64,000 nucleotides of DNA from UBA4427 sp045106235 (GCA_045106235.1 JBGCEJ010000023.1:513485-577484), one strand, 5' to 3'. Counted from the stretch's first letter, positions 52,525 to 61,552 are shown. Notes: generated by a model not told the origin, from the letters alone. Translations and numbers: made by a program.

Positions 52525-53691
52525 ATGGCCAATAAAAACTCGATTCGTGACCAAGTTTCCATCGTCGGCGTCGGCTGCTGCCAATTCGGCGAGAACTGGA
52601 GCAAGTCGCCCTCCGACATGATCGTCGACGCGGCCTACGAAGCCTACGCCGATGCCGGAATCGACAAGCCCCAGGAACAAATCGACGCGGTCTTCACCGG
52701 CTCGATCTACTCAAACAAGGGCCCACACGAATGCGCAGACGCCCTTAAGCTTTTCAATAAGCCGGTCTCCTTCGCGACGAACTACTGCGCGACCGGAACC
52801 GACCTGATCCGCCTCGGCGTCATGTCCATCGCCGCCGGGCTCTACGACACGGTCCTCGTCGTCGGCTACGACAAGCCCAAGGACCGCGGCGTATCCGGCC
52901 CCTCGGTTGTTGTGGACCGGGTGCGTGACCTGCCGCAGACGCCGGCGGGCTGGTTCTCGTTGGCCGCTGCGACTTATTTCGACAAGTTTGGCGCGGGCCG
53001 AGAAGACCTCGCCAAAATCGCGATCAAGAATCACGCGAATGGATGCCTGGCTCCGAAGTCTTTCCTCAAGCGCCCGATCACCGAAGAAGACTATTTCAAA
53101 GCGCGCATCATCTCCTGGCCCTTCGGCCTGTACGACTCCGCCGCGCAGACCGACGGCGCTGCTGCCTGCGTGCTCACGCGCACGGACCGCGTCGGCGAAT
53201 ACAAAGGCGACCCGGTCAAGGTCAAGGGCGTCACGGTTCGCTCTGGACCGAACCCGCAGAAGGACCCGAGCAACGATTTCCTCTCCTGGAAGCCCACCGC
53301 CTGGGCCCGGGACGATGTCTACGAAATGGCCGGCATCAGCAACGCACCGAAGGAAGTCGGCCTCGCCCAGGTCCACGACTGCTTCTCGCTCACCGAGCTG
53401 CTGACCTACGAAGACCTCGGCTTCTGCGAAAAGGGATCGGCGAAGGAACATATTGCCGACGGCCGCTTCGAGCTGACCGGCGACCTACCCGTGAATACGG
53501 ACGGCGGCCTCAAGACCTTCGGTCATCCCACCGGCGCGACGGGCGTCCGCATGGTCTACGAGAATGTGCTTCAGCTCCGCGGCGAAGCCGGCGAACGGCA
53601 GGTCCCGAACCTCGACGGAAAATTCGCGGTTTCGCATAATATCGGTGGGCATCCGACGGCCTGCGGCATCGCGGTCCTCGGTAAGGACTAG
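52525..53691 (+). CDS. SCP2-type thiolase, partner of the HMGS-like/DUF35 fusion
   Basis: 388 residues; ribosome site before the ATG is weak. Catalytic set is intact: Cys88 in NYCATGTDL, His284 and Cys286 in VHDCFSLTEL, and His334 in TFGHPTGATG. It lies 78 bp after the fusion gene on the same strand. In methanogens the acetoacetyl-CoA thiolase, HMG-CoA synthase and DUF35 bridging protein form one complex that shares a CoA-binding site; this gene order suggests a bacterial relative. Direction could be thiolysis of a degradation product. Substrate unknown. Confidence 0.87.
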   Translation: MANKNSIRDQVSIVGVGCCQFGENWSKSPSDMIVDAAYEAYADAGIDKPQEQIDAVFTGSIYSNKGPHECADALKLFNKPVSFATNYCATGTDLIRLGVMSIAAGLYDTVLVVGYDKPKDRGVSGPSVVVDRVRDLPQTPAGWFSLAAATYFDKFGAGREDLAKIAIKNHANGCLAPKSFLKRPITEEDYFKARIISWPFGLYDSAAQTDGAAACVLTRTDRVGEYKGDPVKVKGVTVRSGPNPQKDPSNDFLSWKPTAWARDDVYEMAGISNAPKEVGLAQVHDCFSLTELLTYEDLGFCEKGSAKEHIADGRFELTGDLPVNTDGGLKTFGHPTGATGVRMVYENVLQLRGEAGERQVPNLDGKFAVSHNIGGHPTACGIAVLGKD

Positions 53692-53749
53692 AGCCCCGAA
53701 GCACGCCCCACACTCGGAAACCCGCCCTTCCCAATGAACGGAGTTCAGC

Positions 53750-55369
53750 ATGAGCCCGACCGGAACCGACGTAAATACCCAAGCCGATCCTGCCCTCGTT
53801 CCCTGGGCCGACATGACCATTCCGGGCACCCTCGCCCGAGCTGCCGCACTCTGGCCCAACGTCTCGGCCCTGGAAGACGGCGACGTCAAGCTCACCTTCG
53901 CTGAGCTCGCCGCGGAGACCGAAAAGGCGACCCGCGCGTTCATCGCCATGGGCGTAGAGCGCGGAGACCGCGTCGGTATCTGGGCTCCGAACGGATGGCG
54001 CTGGGAGATCGCTGCACTCGGGCTCCAGTCAGCGGGTGCCGTACTCGTGACGCTTAACACCCGCTTCAAGGCCAGCGAAGCCGCCTACGTTCTGGGCAAG
54101 AGCGAATCGAAGCTGCTCTTCACCCTCGGCGATTTCCTCGGCATGAACTACGCCGACGCGATCGCGGGGGAAGACCTTCCCCATCTCGAATCGACGATTC
54201 TGATTGAAGGCGAAAGCGCGAACGCCCAGTCCTGGGAAGATTTCCTCGCCCGGGGCGAAAGCGTCTCCGCAGCCGACGCCCAAGCGCGCGCGGCCGAAGT
54301 CAGCCCAGACGATCTCTCAGACCTCATCTTCACCTCCGGCACGACGGGGAACCCCAAGGCCGTGATGACGGCCCATGGCCAGAATCTCAAGGTCTTTGAT
54401 GTGTGGGGCCGATCCGTCGGACTCCTTCCCGGCGATCGCTATCTCATCATCATGCCCTTCTTCCATTCTTTCGGATACAAGAGCGGCTGGCTGGCGTGCA
54501 TCATCCATGGTGCGACGGCACTGCCGGAACCGGTCTTCGATGTCGGGCCGACGATGGACCGCATCCAGCGCGAGAAGATCACGGTCATGCCCGGCTCGCC
54601 CACGATCTATCAGTCCATGCTGGCATTCCCTGACCGCGAAAAATACGACACCTCTTCTCTTCGGCTCGCCGTCACGGGCGGTGCGGCGATCCCTGTCGAA
54701 CTCGTGCACCGCATGCGGAGCGAACTCGGCTTCCGGGACGTGATCACCGCCTACGGACTCTCCGAGAGCTGCGGCACGATCTCAGCCTGTCAGCTGGGAG
54801 ACGATGACGAAACCATCGCAACCACCTCGGGCAAACCGATCCCGGACACAGAAACCATCTGCGTTGATTCCGAAGGCAAGGAAGTCCCTCGCGGCGAACC
54901 CGGCGAGGTCTGGACCCGCGGCTATCACGTCATGAAAGGCTATTTCGGCGACGAAGAAGAGACCGCGAAGGCGATCGATTCCGACGGCTGGCTCCACACC
55001 GGCGATATCGCCATCATGGACGACCAGGGCTACCTGCGGATCACCGACCGCATCAAGGACATGTTCATCATGGGCGGCTTCAACGTCTACCCCGCCGAGG
55101 TGGAGAACATGCTCTTCCAACATGAAGGCATCGCCGCCGCCGCAGTCATCGGTGTCCCCGACGAACGCATGGGCGAAGTCGGCATGGCCTTCGTTGTCCC
55201 CGTCCCCGGGGCGACCCTTGAATCGGACGCGATCGTGGCCTGGAGTCGCGAGAACATGGCCAACTACAAGGTCCCGCGATACGTACAGGTGGTCGACGAG
55301 CTGCCCAGTAACGCCTCGGGCAAGGTCCTCAAGTTCGAGCTTCGTGAGCGGGCGCAGGCGCTGCTCTAG
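53750..55369 (+). CDS. AMP-dependent fatty-acid-CoA ligase (FadD3/FadD17-like)
   Basis: 539 residues, ATG with ACGGAGTTC upstream. ANL motifs: IFTSGTTGNPKAVM near 191-204, TAYGLSESCG near 332-341, GWLHTGDIAIMDDQGYL near 412-428, DRIKDMFIMGGFNVYPAE near 432-449, and the catalytic lysine in NASGKVLK near 525. The MGGFNVYPAE hinge and overall pattern are those of FadD proteins that activate polycyclic or long-chain acids (FadD3 acts on a steroid-derived acid). It closes the plus-strand run begun at 48704 and is the probable entry enzyme for it. Confidence 0.88.
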   Translation: MSPTGTDVNTQADPALVPWADMTIPGTLARAAALWPNVSALEDGDVKLTFAELAAETEKATRAFIAMGVERGDRVGIWAPNGWRWEIAALGLQSAGAVLVTLNTRFKASEAAYVLGKSESKLLFTLGDFLGMNYADAIAGEDLPHLESTILIEGESANAQSWEDFLARGESVSAADAQARAAEVSPDDLSDLIFTSGTTGNPKAVMTAHGQNLKVFDVWGRSVGLLPGDRYLIIMPFFHSFGYKSGWLACIIHGATALPEPVFDVGPTMDRIQREKITVMPGSPTIYQSMLAFPDREKYDTSSLRLAVTGGAAIPVELVHRMRSELGFRDVITAYGLSESCGTISACQLGDDDETIATTSGKPIPDTETICVDSEGKEVPRGEPGEVWTRGYHVMKGYFGDEEETAKAIDSDGWLHTGDIAIMDDQGYLRITDRIKDMFIMGGFNVYPAEVENMLFQHEGIAAAAVIGVPDERMGEVGMAFVVPVPGATLESDAIVAWSRENMANYKVPRYVQVVDELPSNASGKVLKFELRERAQALL

Positions 55370-55381
55370 CCCTTCTTTCCT

Positions 55382-55406
55382 GGGCCCGCGGCGCGCGGCG
55401 CGGCCC
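55382..55406. terminator. GC-rich hairpin between convergent genes
   Basis: GGGCCCGC and GCGGCCC form a stem with one bulged base around a GC-rich loop, in the 43-bp spacer between the ligase and the PQQ-type gene. No U-run in either direction; possible bidirectional stop. Confidence 0.3.
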
Positions 55407-55412
55407 GCCCCT

Positions 55413-57443
55413 CTACTCCGCCGGGTCGGGCAGCGCATAGGCGATGAGTGCATCGCCCATATCGCTGATCGGGTTGCCGCCCGCTGCGATGACGACGTAT
55501 TGCTTGCCGTCCTTGTCGACGCGGTAGGTGAGCGGTGGTGCGTTGCCGTGGAACGGCATGCGGTCGCGCCAGAGTTCCTCTCCCGTTTCGGCATCGAAGG
55601 CGCGGAAATACTTGTCGAGTGCAGCGCCGATAAAGTAGAGACCACTGTCGGTCGAGGTGCCGCCGCCAAAATTCGGTGCGCCGTAATCCTCAAAGAAATG
55701 CCAGATGGGCCAAGGCGCCGATTCGCGAAGCGTGCCGAGGGGCTTCTTCCATTTCACTTCCCCGGTCCGCAGATCAACTGCCGTCACGCTGCCCCAGGGC
55801 GGCGGATTGCAGGGCGCTCCAAAGAGCGATGCCAGCAGAATCCGGTGGATCGCGTAGGGCGCGCCTTTCATCGGGTAATACTCGTTGGGATAGATGAAAT
55901 CGGCCTCGTTGAGCTTATCGGCTTCGGCCCTCGGGATCAGCTTATTCACGATCGCCGCATGGGTCTGATTCACGATCATCGTCCCGCGCTCGGAGTCGAG
56001 TGCGACGCCGCCCCAGTTCATACCGCCGCCGGTATGGGGCATCTGGATGGTGCCTTCGACGGTGGGCGGCGTGAAGATGCCCTCGTACCGGTTCGCCTCG
56101 ATCTTCTTTCGGCAATCCCGCCGATCGAAAAAGGTGAAACCAAAGGCATCGTCCGGGGAGAGATCGAGCGGATGCAGCGGCTTGGGATGCGTCGGAAAGG
56201 GCTGCGTCGGCGACAATTTCTCTTCGGGCACAGCCCCCTGCGGCGTCGGACGCTCTTCCACGGGATAGAGCGGCTTTCCCGTATCCCGGTCCAAGAGGAA
56301 GACGTGGCCCATCTTCGTCGTCTGGAGCACCCCGGCCGCGCCCTCCCCTACGCCGGGGATTTCGAAGAGCGCCGGCGGGCTGGGCGTGTCGTAATCCCAA
56401 ATATCGTTGTGCACGTATTGGTAGTTCCAAGCCACACGACCCGTATCCGCGTCCAGCGCCACGGTGGAGCTGCCGTAGTAGTCGAGCCCGTTGCGCTCCC
56501 CGCCAAAGAGATCCGGCGAGGGATTGCCCGTCGGCACAAAGACAAGCCCGCGATCGGGATCGCCCGTAATGATCGACCATACATTCGGTGTGCCCGAGGT
56601 GAACCGCCGACCGGTCTCAGCGTCCGGCTCCTCAGGCCAATTCGGCGGCACGGGATCCCAGCCCCAAACGAGCGCCCCGGTCCGCGCGTCGAAAGCCCGA
56701 ACGACGCCTGCAGGCGCATCCATGCGGACGTTATCCGCGACCAAAGCCCCGATCACGACCCGGTCGCGAATCACCTGCGGCGGCGAGGTGGGATGGTATT
56801 CCCAGGGCGGCGCTTCCCCTATGCCTTCGCGAAGCGCCACGCGGCCGCCCTCCCCGAAGCTCGAACAGAGCTTGCCCGTATCCGCGTCCAAAGCGAGGAG
56901 CTCCGAGTCGGCGGTTCCGTAAAAGATCCGCTTCGAACATGCGGCTCCCGCCTCCGCGACGGAGTCCTCCCAATAGGACACGCCGCGACACATCAAAGGG
57001 TAAGGCCCTTCGCCATGCCGCTCCTGAAACTCAGGGTCGAAACTCCATTTCTCTTCGCCCGTCTCTGGATCGAGCGCGAACACGCGCATGAATGGCGTGC
57101 AGTAGTAGAGCGTCTCATTCACCATCAGCGGCGTGTTCTGGAAAGCCGTGACTTTCGAGTAACCGGATCCGTCAAAAAAATCGCCGCTCTTATGCACCCA
57201 GGCGACTTCAAGACCCGCCACATTTTCCGGGGTGATCTGGGTCAGCGCAGAGTGATGATTCGCGCCCTGACTCCCGCCCCAGAAAGGCCAGTCGGCGACG
57301 GGCCCGGAATAATCAATCGGGCCGATCGGCGCGCCGCCATCGCTACACCCTGATCCGCCCCCCAAGAGCGCCAGTGTAAGCAACGCGAGGACCACGCGTT
57401 TGAGCGAGAAGAATCGGTCGACGGGCGAAAAAACATCGGACAC
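55413..57443 (-). CDS. PQQ-dependent dehydrogenase-like lipoprotein (quinoprotein glucose dehydrogenase type)
   Basis: About 676 residues from the GTG at 57443, which follows GGAGGA at 10 bases; the ATG at 57524 would put 27 extra residues before the signal. Lipoprotein signal LKRVVLALLTLALLGGGSGC with the lipobox Cys. Eight-bladed propeller of the PQQ family: WPFWGGSQGANHHS, blade motifs VFALDPETGEEKWSFD, LLALDADTGKL and VRAFDARTGALVWGWD, VHNDIWDYDTPSPP, and IGAALDKYFRAFDAETGEELW. No CxxCH heme motif. It would oxidise a sugar or alcohol in the periplasm with electrons to quinone. PQQ-binding residues were not individually checked. Confidence 0.82.
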   Translation of the reverse strand: MSDVFSPVDRFFSLKRVVLALLTLALLGGGSGCSDGGAPIGPIDYSGPVADWPFWGGSQGANHHSALTQITPENVAGLEVAWVHKSGDFFDGSGYSKVTAFQNTPLMVNETLYYCTPFMRVFALDPETGEEKWSFDPEFQERHGEGPYPLMCRGVSYWEDSVAEAGAACSKRIFYGTADSELLALDADTGKLCSSFGEGGRVALREGIGEAPPWEYHPTSPPQVIRDRVVIGALVADNVRMDAPAGVVRAFDARTGALVWGWDPVPPNWPEEPDAETGRRFTSGTPNVWSIITGDPDRGLVFVPTGNPSPDLFGGERNGLDYYGSSTVALDADTGRVAWNYQYVHNDIWDYDTPSPPALFEIPGVGEGAAGVLQTTKMGHVFLLDRDTGKPLYPVEERPTPQGAVPEEKLSPTQPFPTHPKPLHPLDLSPDDAFGFTFFDRRDCRKKIEANRYEGIFTPPTVEGTIQMPHTGGGMNWGGVALDSERGTMIVNQTHAAIVNKLIPRAEADKLNEADFIYPNEYYPMKGAPYAIHRILLASLFGAPCNPPPWGSVTAVDLRTGEVKWKKPLGTLRESAPWPIWHFFEDYGAPNFGGGTSTDSGLYFIGAALDKYFRAFDAETGEELWRDRMPFHGNAPPLTYRVDKDGKQYVVIAAGGNPISDMGDALIAYALPDPAE

Positions 57444-57480
57444 GGCGGGCACATCCTCCGGAGGGAATCGATGTCGAAAC

Positions 57481-57496
57481 GATACCCCACTGATAC
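57481..57496. promoter_or_regulatory. Direct GATAC repeat upstream of the PQQ-type gene
   Basis: GATAC at 57481-57485 and again at 57492-57496, one helical turn apart, 38 bp upstream of the GTG start on the minus strand. Preceded by GAAAC, like the motif at 29871. Weak candidate site. Confidence 0.3.
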
Positions 57497-57636
57497 TGCC
57501 TCGTGCGCCATTCGCCCAAGCCAATTTATTCCGTTGACCGGCCCCCGCGCCCCTGTCGAGCTGGGATCTGGCGTGAGAGAATCACGGAGCGGGCCCTTTC
57601 AACGTCATCGCCCGCACCCGAGCCAAGGAGCGCTTC

Positions 57637-58299
57637 TTGAGTGAAACACCTTTCAGCCTAGAAACGACGGATCGGCTCCTTAGCACGACCCGCGCCGTCC
57701 GCCGCCGACTCGACCTCAGTCGCCCCGTCCCGCGCGAGCTCCTGCTGGATTGCGTCCGCCTCTCCCAGCAAGCCCCCACCGCCACGAACAAGCAGCATTG
57801 GCGCTGGATCATCGTCGACGATCCCGATCAGAAGCGACGCCTCGGCGAGGTCTACGCGCGCGGCATTCCCTTGCTCGAGGAGGCCGCCAAATCGGCTCCT
57901 GATGAACAAACGGTGCGGGTCTATGCAGATGCCCGAGAATTCGCCGAGCGCCTGGGCGAAGTCCCTGCCCTCGTCATTCCCTGCCTCGAGGGCCGACTGC
58001 CTGAGGGCGCGCCGCTCTCCCTCGCCAGCGCTTACTTCGCCTCGATATATCCCGCGGTCTGGAGCTTTCAGCTCGCGCTCCGCGCGCGCGGACTCGGGTC
58101 CGTTCTGACCACGATGCATCTCGCTTTCGAAGAAGAAAGCCGTGCCGTCCTGGGGCTTCCTGAGGACATCGTGCAGATGGCGATGCTCCCTGTCGGATAC
58201 ACCGTCGGCTTCGATTTCAAGCCGGCTACGCGACCGCCCCCGGAAAGCGTGACTCATTTCAATCACTGGTCGGATACACCGCCTTCCGAGGGGACCTGA
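57637..58299 (+). CDS. Nitroreductase-family flavoprotein
   Basis: 220 residues from a TTG start with AAGGAGCG upstream. FMN-binding nitroreductase fold: TRAVRRRLDLSRPVP near 15-29 (phosphate-binding Arg cluster, with Leu-Asp where Arg-Ser is more usual), QQAPTATNKQHWRWIIV near 46-62 (cofactor loop), SIYPAVWSFQLALRARGLGSVLTT near 136-160 and LPVGYTVGFDFKP near the end. It may reduce nitro, quinone, enone or enoyl substrates with NAD(P)H; in mycobacterial and related clusters such proteins are often near acyl-CoA genes. Divergent from the PQQ-type gene and followed by a crotonase. Confidence 0.85.
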   Translation: MSETPFSLETTDRLLSTTRAVRRRLDLSRPVPRELLLDCVRLSQQAPTATNKQHWRWIIVDDPDQKRRLGEVYARGIPLLEEAAKSAPDEQTVRVYADAREFAERLGEVPALVIPCLEGRLPEGAPLSLASAYFASIYPAVWSFQLALRARGLGSVLTTMHLAFEEESRAVLGLPEDIVQMAMLPVGYTVGFDFKPATRPPPESVTHFNHWSDTPPSEGT

Positions 58300-58435
58300 T
58301 CCGAGACGCAGCCCCTCAGCATGGCGAATGCGCGATAATTCGACCAAAAATCCCTGAAAACGGAAGCGTGTTCGATATCTTCGCTGCGCCTCGATTCCGA
58401 GTCCGAACCAGAGCCCCCGGAGCACATCCAGCCCA

Positions 58436-59197
58436 ATGAACTACGAAAACATCCTTTTCGATATCGAAGACGGCATCGCCACGATCACCCTCAATCGTCC
58501 CGACAAGCTGAACGCCTATACGACCGAAATGGGGGATGAAGTCACCCACGCTTTTCGCTCGGTGCAGCGCGACGACGAAGTCCGCGTGGTCATCTTCACA
58601 GGCGCAGGCCGTGCCTTTTGTGCCGGCGCGGATCTCGAACATCTGAAGGCGCACGCCGAGGGCAAGAACGTCTCCAAGGGACCGCGCCTCGGCGAAGAGG
58701 ATTTCCTGCGCAAGCTGCCCCTCGAAATGCGCGATTACCCCAAGCCCATCATCGCAGCGATCAACGGACATGCGGTCGGCGTCGGGATGACCATGGTCAT
58801 GCCCTGCGATATCCGAATTTGTGCAGACGAAGCGAAGCTCGGCTTCATCTTCGGGCGCCTCGGGATTCTCCCCGGCTTGGGTTCGTCCCATCTGCTGCCG
58901 AATCTCGTCGGCATGGCGAAGGCCCAAGAACTGGTCCTCACCGCCAAGAAGATCCTCGGACCCGAAGCCGCAGAAATGGGCCTGGTGAATAAGAGCGTGC
59001 CCGCCGACCAAGTTCTTACGGAAGCCCGGGCCATGGCGGCGCAGATGGCCGAAGTCGAACCCGTTGTCCTCGCTTACGCCAAACAAGCCCTCCATTTTGG
59101 GGGCGGCCATACGATGGCCCAGTCCATGAAGAACGAGCAGTACCAGAGTGGACTTCTGAAGGCCGACCGGGACGCAATCAAAGCAGCCGCGAAGTAG
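58436..59197 (+). CDS. Enoyl-CoA hydratase/isomerase family, hydratase glutamates absent
   Basis: 253 residues. Crotonase fold: LNRPDKLNAYTTEM near 19-32, FCAGADLEHL (oxyanion loop 1), and GHAVGVGMTMVMPCDIRIC. The first hydratase glutamate is replaced by Thr in GMTMV and the second loop reads FGRLGILPGLG with no acidic residue at the usual place. It is therefore unlikely to be a simple hydratase; isomerase, lyase or hydrolase activity in the superfamily is possible. The ribosome site (GGAG) is 13 bases from the ATG, longer than usual. Confidence 0.82.
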   Translation: MNYENILFDIEDGIATITLNRPDKLNAYTTEMGDEVTHAFRSVQRDDEVRVVIFTGAGRAFCAGADLEHLKAHAEGKNVSKGPRLGEEDFLRKLPLEMRDYPKPIIAAINGHAVGVGMTMVMPCDIRICADEAKLGFIFGRLGILPGLGSSHLLPNLVGMAKAQELVLTAKKILGPEAAEMGLVNKSVPADQVLTEARAMAAQMAEVEPVVLAYAKQALHFGGGHTMAQSMKNEQYQSGLLKADRDAIKAAAK

Positions 59198-59216
59198 ACC
59201 TGCGCTCGGGGACGCC

Positions 59217-59236
59217 TCCCTCCCTCCCTCCCTCCC
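59217..59236. repeat. TCCC tetranucleotide repeat
   Basis: Five exact TCCC copies (20 bp) in the 83-bp spacer between the convergent crotonase and Nudix genes. A slippage-prone tract; too far from any start codon to serve as a phase-variable switch. Confidence 0.9.
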
Positions 59237-59280
59237 TCATTTCGCCCCTCAGTCTTGAGGGCAAAGGGGGGGCAGAGGAC

Positions 59281-59910
59281 CTAGAGGTCGTGCTCGTCCC
59301 AAGGCATGAACGGGATTGGCCTGCCGATCTTGGCCATGAAATCGTCCATGAATTTGTACGTGATGCCCCACAGCACGGGCGCGCGCTCATTTTCAAGCAG
59401 CCGAATACAGGGCAGCGGCATCGACTGCTCCTGGTAGCCAAACTCGCGCTCCTCCTGGCGGGCTTCGTCCGTGAGCTGCGAGAGCGGACTCCAGAAAGCC
59501 TCGCGGACTTCGTAGTTCGGCACGAGATCCGGATCCCCCTCGACTGCATACACGAAGGCCGAGACGCGGATCGACTCCGCGCGGCCTAACACATCGCTCA
59601 ATTGCCCAAGCGGTCGCGCGTTCGACAGCGCAAGCCCAAGCTCCTCCAGCGTTTCGCGCTCCGCCGCGGCTCTTGCGTCGACATCGCCGGGGTCAATCCG
59701 CCCGCCCGGAAACGCCAAATGCCCAGACCAGGGGTCGCCCTCATGATCGGCTCGCCGAATAAAGAGGGCTTCGAGGTCCCCCGCCCGCTCACGAAGCACG
59801 AGCGCCACCGCCGCAGACATCTTCCGGTCCGAAAAATCCACGTCCGCCGTCCCATTCTCAAGACAGCCTCGCACAGCGTCGAGCGTATTAACCGTCGGCA
59901 CGGCGCTCAA
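59281..59910 (-). CDS. Nudix hydrolase, CoA-pyrophosphatase-like
   Basis: 209 residues from a TTG start. The first TTGA overlaps the stop of the upstream ligase by four bases, so the two are translationally coupled. Core Nudix region: LFIRRADHEGDPWSGHLAFPGG then RIDPGDVDARAAAERETLEELGL, a relaxed form of the Nudix box with the conserved R-E-x-x-E-E-x-G-L end. The FPGGRxDPGD block is typical of CoA pyrophosphatases (NudL/YeaB group), which split CoA or acyl-CoA to phosphopantetheine and 3',5'-ADP. A role in clearing dead-end CoA esters made by the coupled ligase is inferred. Confidence 0.85.
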   Translation of the reverse strand: MSAVPTVNTLDAVRGCLENGTADVDFSDRKMSAAVALVLRERAGDLEALFIRRADHEGDPWSGHLAFPGGRIDPGDVDARAAAERETLEELGLALSNARPLGQLSDVLGRAESIRVSAFVYAVEGDPDLVPNYEVREAFWSPLSQLTDEARQEEREFGYQEQSMPLPCIRLLENERAPVLWGITYKFMDDFMAKIGRPIPFMPWDEHDL

Positions 59911-61430
59911 ATTTGCCTTCCCTGATCCGCCCAGTACCGATCTCGGATACGGCGGATATACAGTTTTCCGCTCGGGTGACGCGGAAGTTCTTCTTCAAAA
60001 TCAATCGAGCGCGGCACCTTGTACCCCGCCAAATGCGCCCGTGCGAAGGAGAGAATCTCTTCCGCAAGCACCTCCGAGGCCGAAAAGCCCTCGCGGAGTT
60101 CAATCGCCGCCTTCACCGACTCGCCCCACTCCTCATTCGGAATCCCAAAAACGCCCACATCGGAAACCGCCGGGTGATCCTGAATCACCTGCTCGATCTC
60201 AGCGGGATAGATATTCACCCCCCCGGAGATAATCATGTTCGAGCGACGATCCGCCAGAAAGACGTACCCCGCGTCATCGACGTAGCCCACATCCCCAATC
60301 GTAAAGACGCCCGGCGCCAGAAAAGCCTTCTCCGTCTTCTCGGGATCATCATGATATTCGAAGGGCCGGTCCGACACGCTGCTCTTGCAGTAGAGATCAC
60401 CGATCTCGCCCGCGCCCAAACGCTCGCCCCGCTCGTCCACCGCGAACACATCAAACGCAGGCAGCGACTGCCCGACGCTCCCCGGGTGAGCCAGCCAATC
60501 CTCAGAACCGATCAAGGTATTCACCCCGCCCTCGGTCCCGCCCCAGTACTCAACGAGCAAGGGACCCCACCACTCAATCATCTGCTTCTTCACCGACACC
60601 GAAATCGGCGCAGCCCCGTGAAGGGCCATCCGCAGCGACGGCGCCGAAAACGCGGCGCGATCGGCTTCAGGCAAACGCAGCATCCGAACAAACATCGTCG
60701 GCACAAAATGCACGCTTGCGATTTCACGCTGCATCAAGATCTCGAGCGCCTCATGTTCATCCCATGCGGGCATGATCACAATCGGGGCGCCGTTTGCGTT
60801 GTCGTAGACCGAGAACATCAAAGGGGCGGCGTGATACATCGGCCCCGTAATGAGATGCGGTCCCGCTCCCACCAAGCCCAGGGGTTCGCCGATCCGCGCA
60901 AAGTTCTGGAGCGCTGCCCCGGCGGTCGGCGGAACGGCGCGCTTCACGCCTTTCGGGCGTCCGGTGGTCCCGCTCGTATAAATCATATTGCCGCCGGCCG
61001 GCTGATCCAGGTCGAGCGCGCGCGGCGCCACGGAATCGAGCGCACGATCAAGCTCCGACCCGACCGACAAGAGCGAAGTCTCCGGCAGGTCTGCGCTCAC
61101 CCGTCCCGCCAGCGCCGCATAACGATCGTCCGTCACGAGCAGTCTTGAGCGAGAATCCGCCACCACGTACGCGATCTCTTCTTCCGCGAGGTGCCAATTG
61201 ATCGGTGTGAGCCATTGTCCGGCGAGAACTGCTCCAAGAAGCAGCTCAATCGTTTCGGTCCTGTTTCCCATTAAGATCGAGAGATTGCCGCCCGGCGCGA
61301 GTCCCATGTCGTGATTCAAGAAATGCGCGAAGCGGGTCGCGCGATCAAGGAGCTCTGCGAAAGTGCGCTGTCGCGTTCCATCATCGACCGCCAAATCCCC
61401 CGCGCGGTCCTTCGCTAATTCCAGCAGCAT
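59907..61430 (-). CDS. AMP-dependent acyl-CoA ligase (FadD-like)
   Basis: 507 residues from ATG 61430 (GAGAGGATC upstream); the longer frame to 61535 is not supported by a ribosome site. ANL motifs: MIYTSGTTGRPKGVKR near 155-170, VEYWGGTEGG near 295-304, FTIGDVGYVDDAGYVFLADRRSNMIISGGVNIYPAE region at about 375-410, and the C-terminal lysine in HPSGKLY. It is complete. Overlaps the Nudix gene by four bases. The substrate is unassigned; members with VNIYPAE act on fatty or terpenoid acids. Confidence 0.87.
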   Translation of the reverse strand: MLLELAKDRAGDLAVDDGTRQRTFAELLDRATRFAHFLNHDMGLAPGGNLSILMGNRTETIELLLGAVLAGQWLTPINWHLAEEEIAYVVADSRSRLLVTDDRYAALAGRVSADLPETSLLSVGSELDRALDSVAPRALDLDQPAGGNMIYTSGTTGRPKGVKRAVPPTAGAALQNFARIGEPLGLVGAGPHLITGPMYHAAPLMFSVYDNANGAPIVIMPAWDEHEALEILMQREIASVHFVPTMFVRMLRLPEADRAAFSAPSLRMALHGAAPISVSVKKQMIEWWGPLLVEYWGGTEGGVNTLIGSEDWLAHPGSVGQSLPAFDVFAVDERGERLGAGEIGDLYCKSSVSDRPFEYHDDPEKTEKAFLAPGVFTIGDVGYVDDAGYVFLADRRSNMIISGGVNIYPAEIEQVIQDHPAVSDVGVFGIPNEEWGESVKAAIELREGFSASEVLAEEILSFARAHLAGYKVPRSIDFEEELPRHPSGKLYIRRIRDRYWADQGRQI

Positions 61431-61552
61431 TCCGATTGATCCTCTCGTCGCCACGCAAAGCGGCTCTCGGTCGCTCAGTATAGGCCTCGCGGGCGCGTCG
61501 CGCGGGGCCGCAGCCGAAGTGCGAAGCGTCGGCAACCCGCGCCCCGCACGCT

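Noticed and set aside
55122..57353. 743-codon plus-strand open frame opposite the PQQ-type gene
   Set aside because: It mirrors a clear beta-propeller gene; its translation is Arg/Gly/His-rich with no domain, as expected from antisense of GC-rich codons.
59217..59236. TCCC repeat as a phase-variation switch
   Set aside because: It lies between two gene ends, not in a coding start or promoter.
59913..61148. 411-codon plus-strand open frame opposite the ligase
   Set aside because: Antisense of a full ANL ligase; composition dominated by Arg and His.
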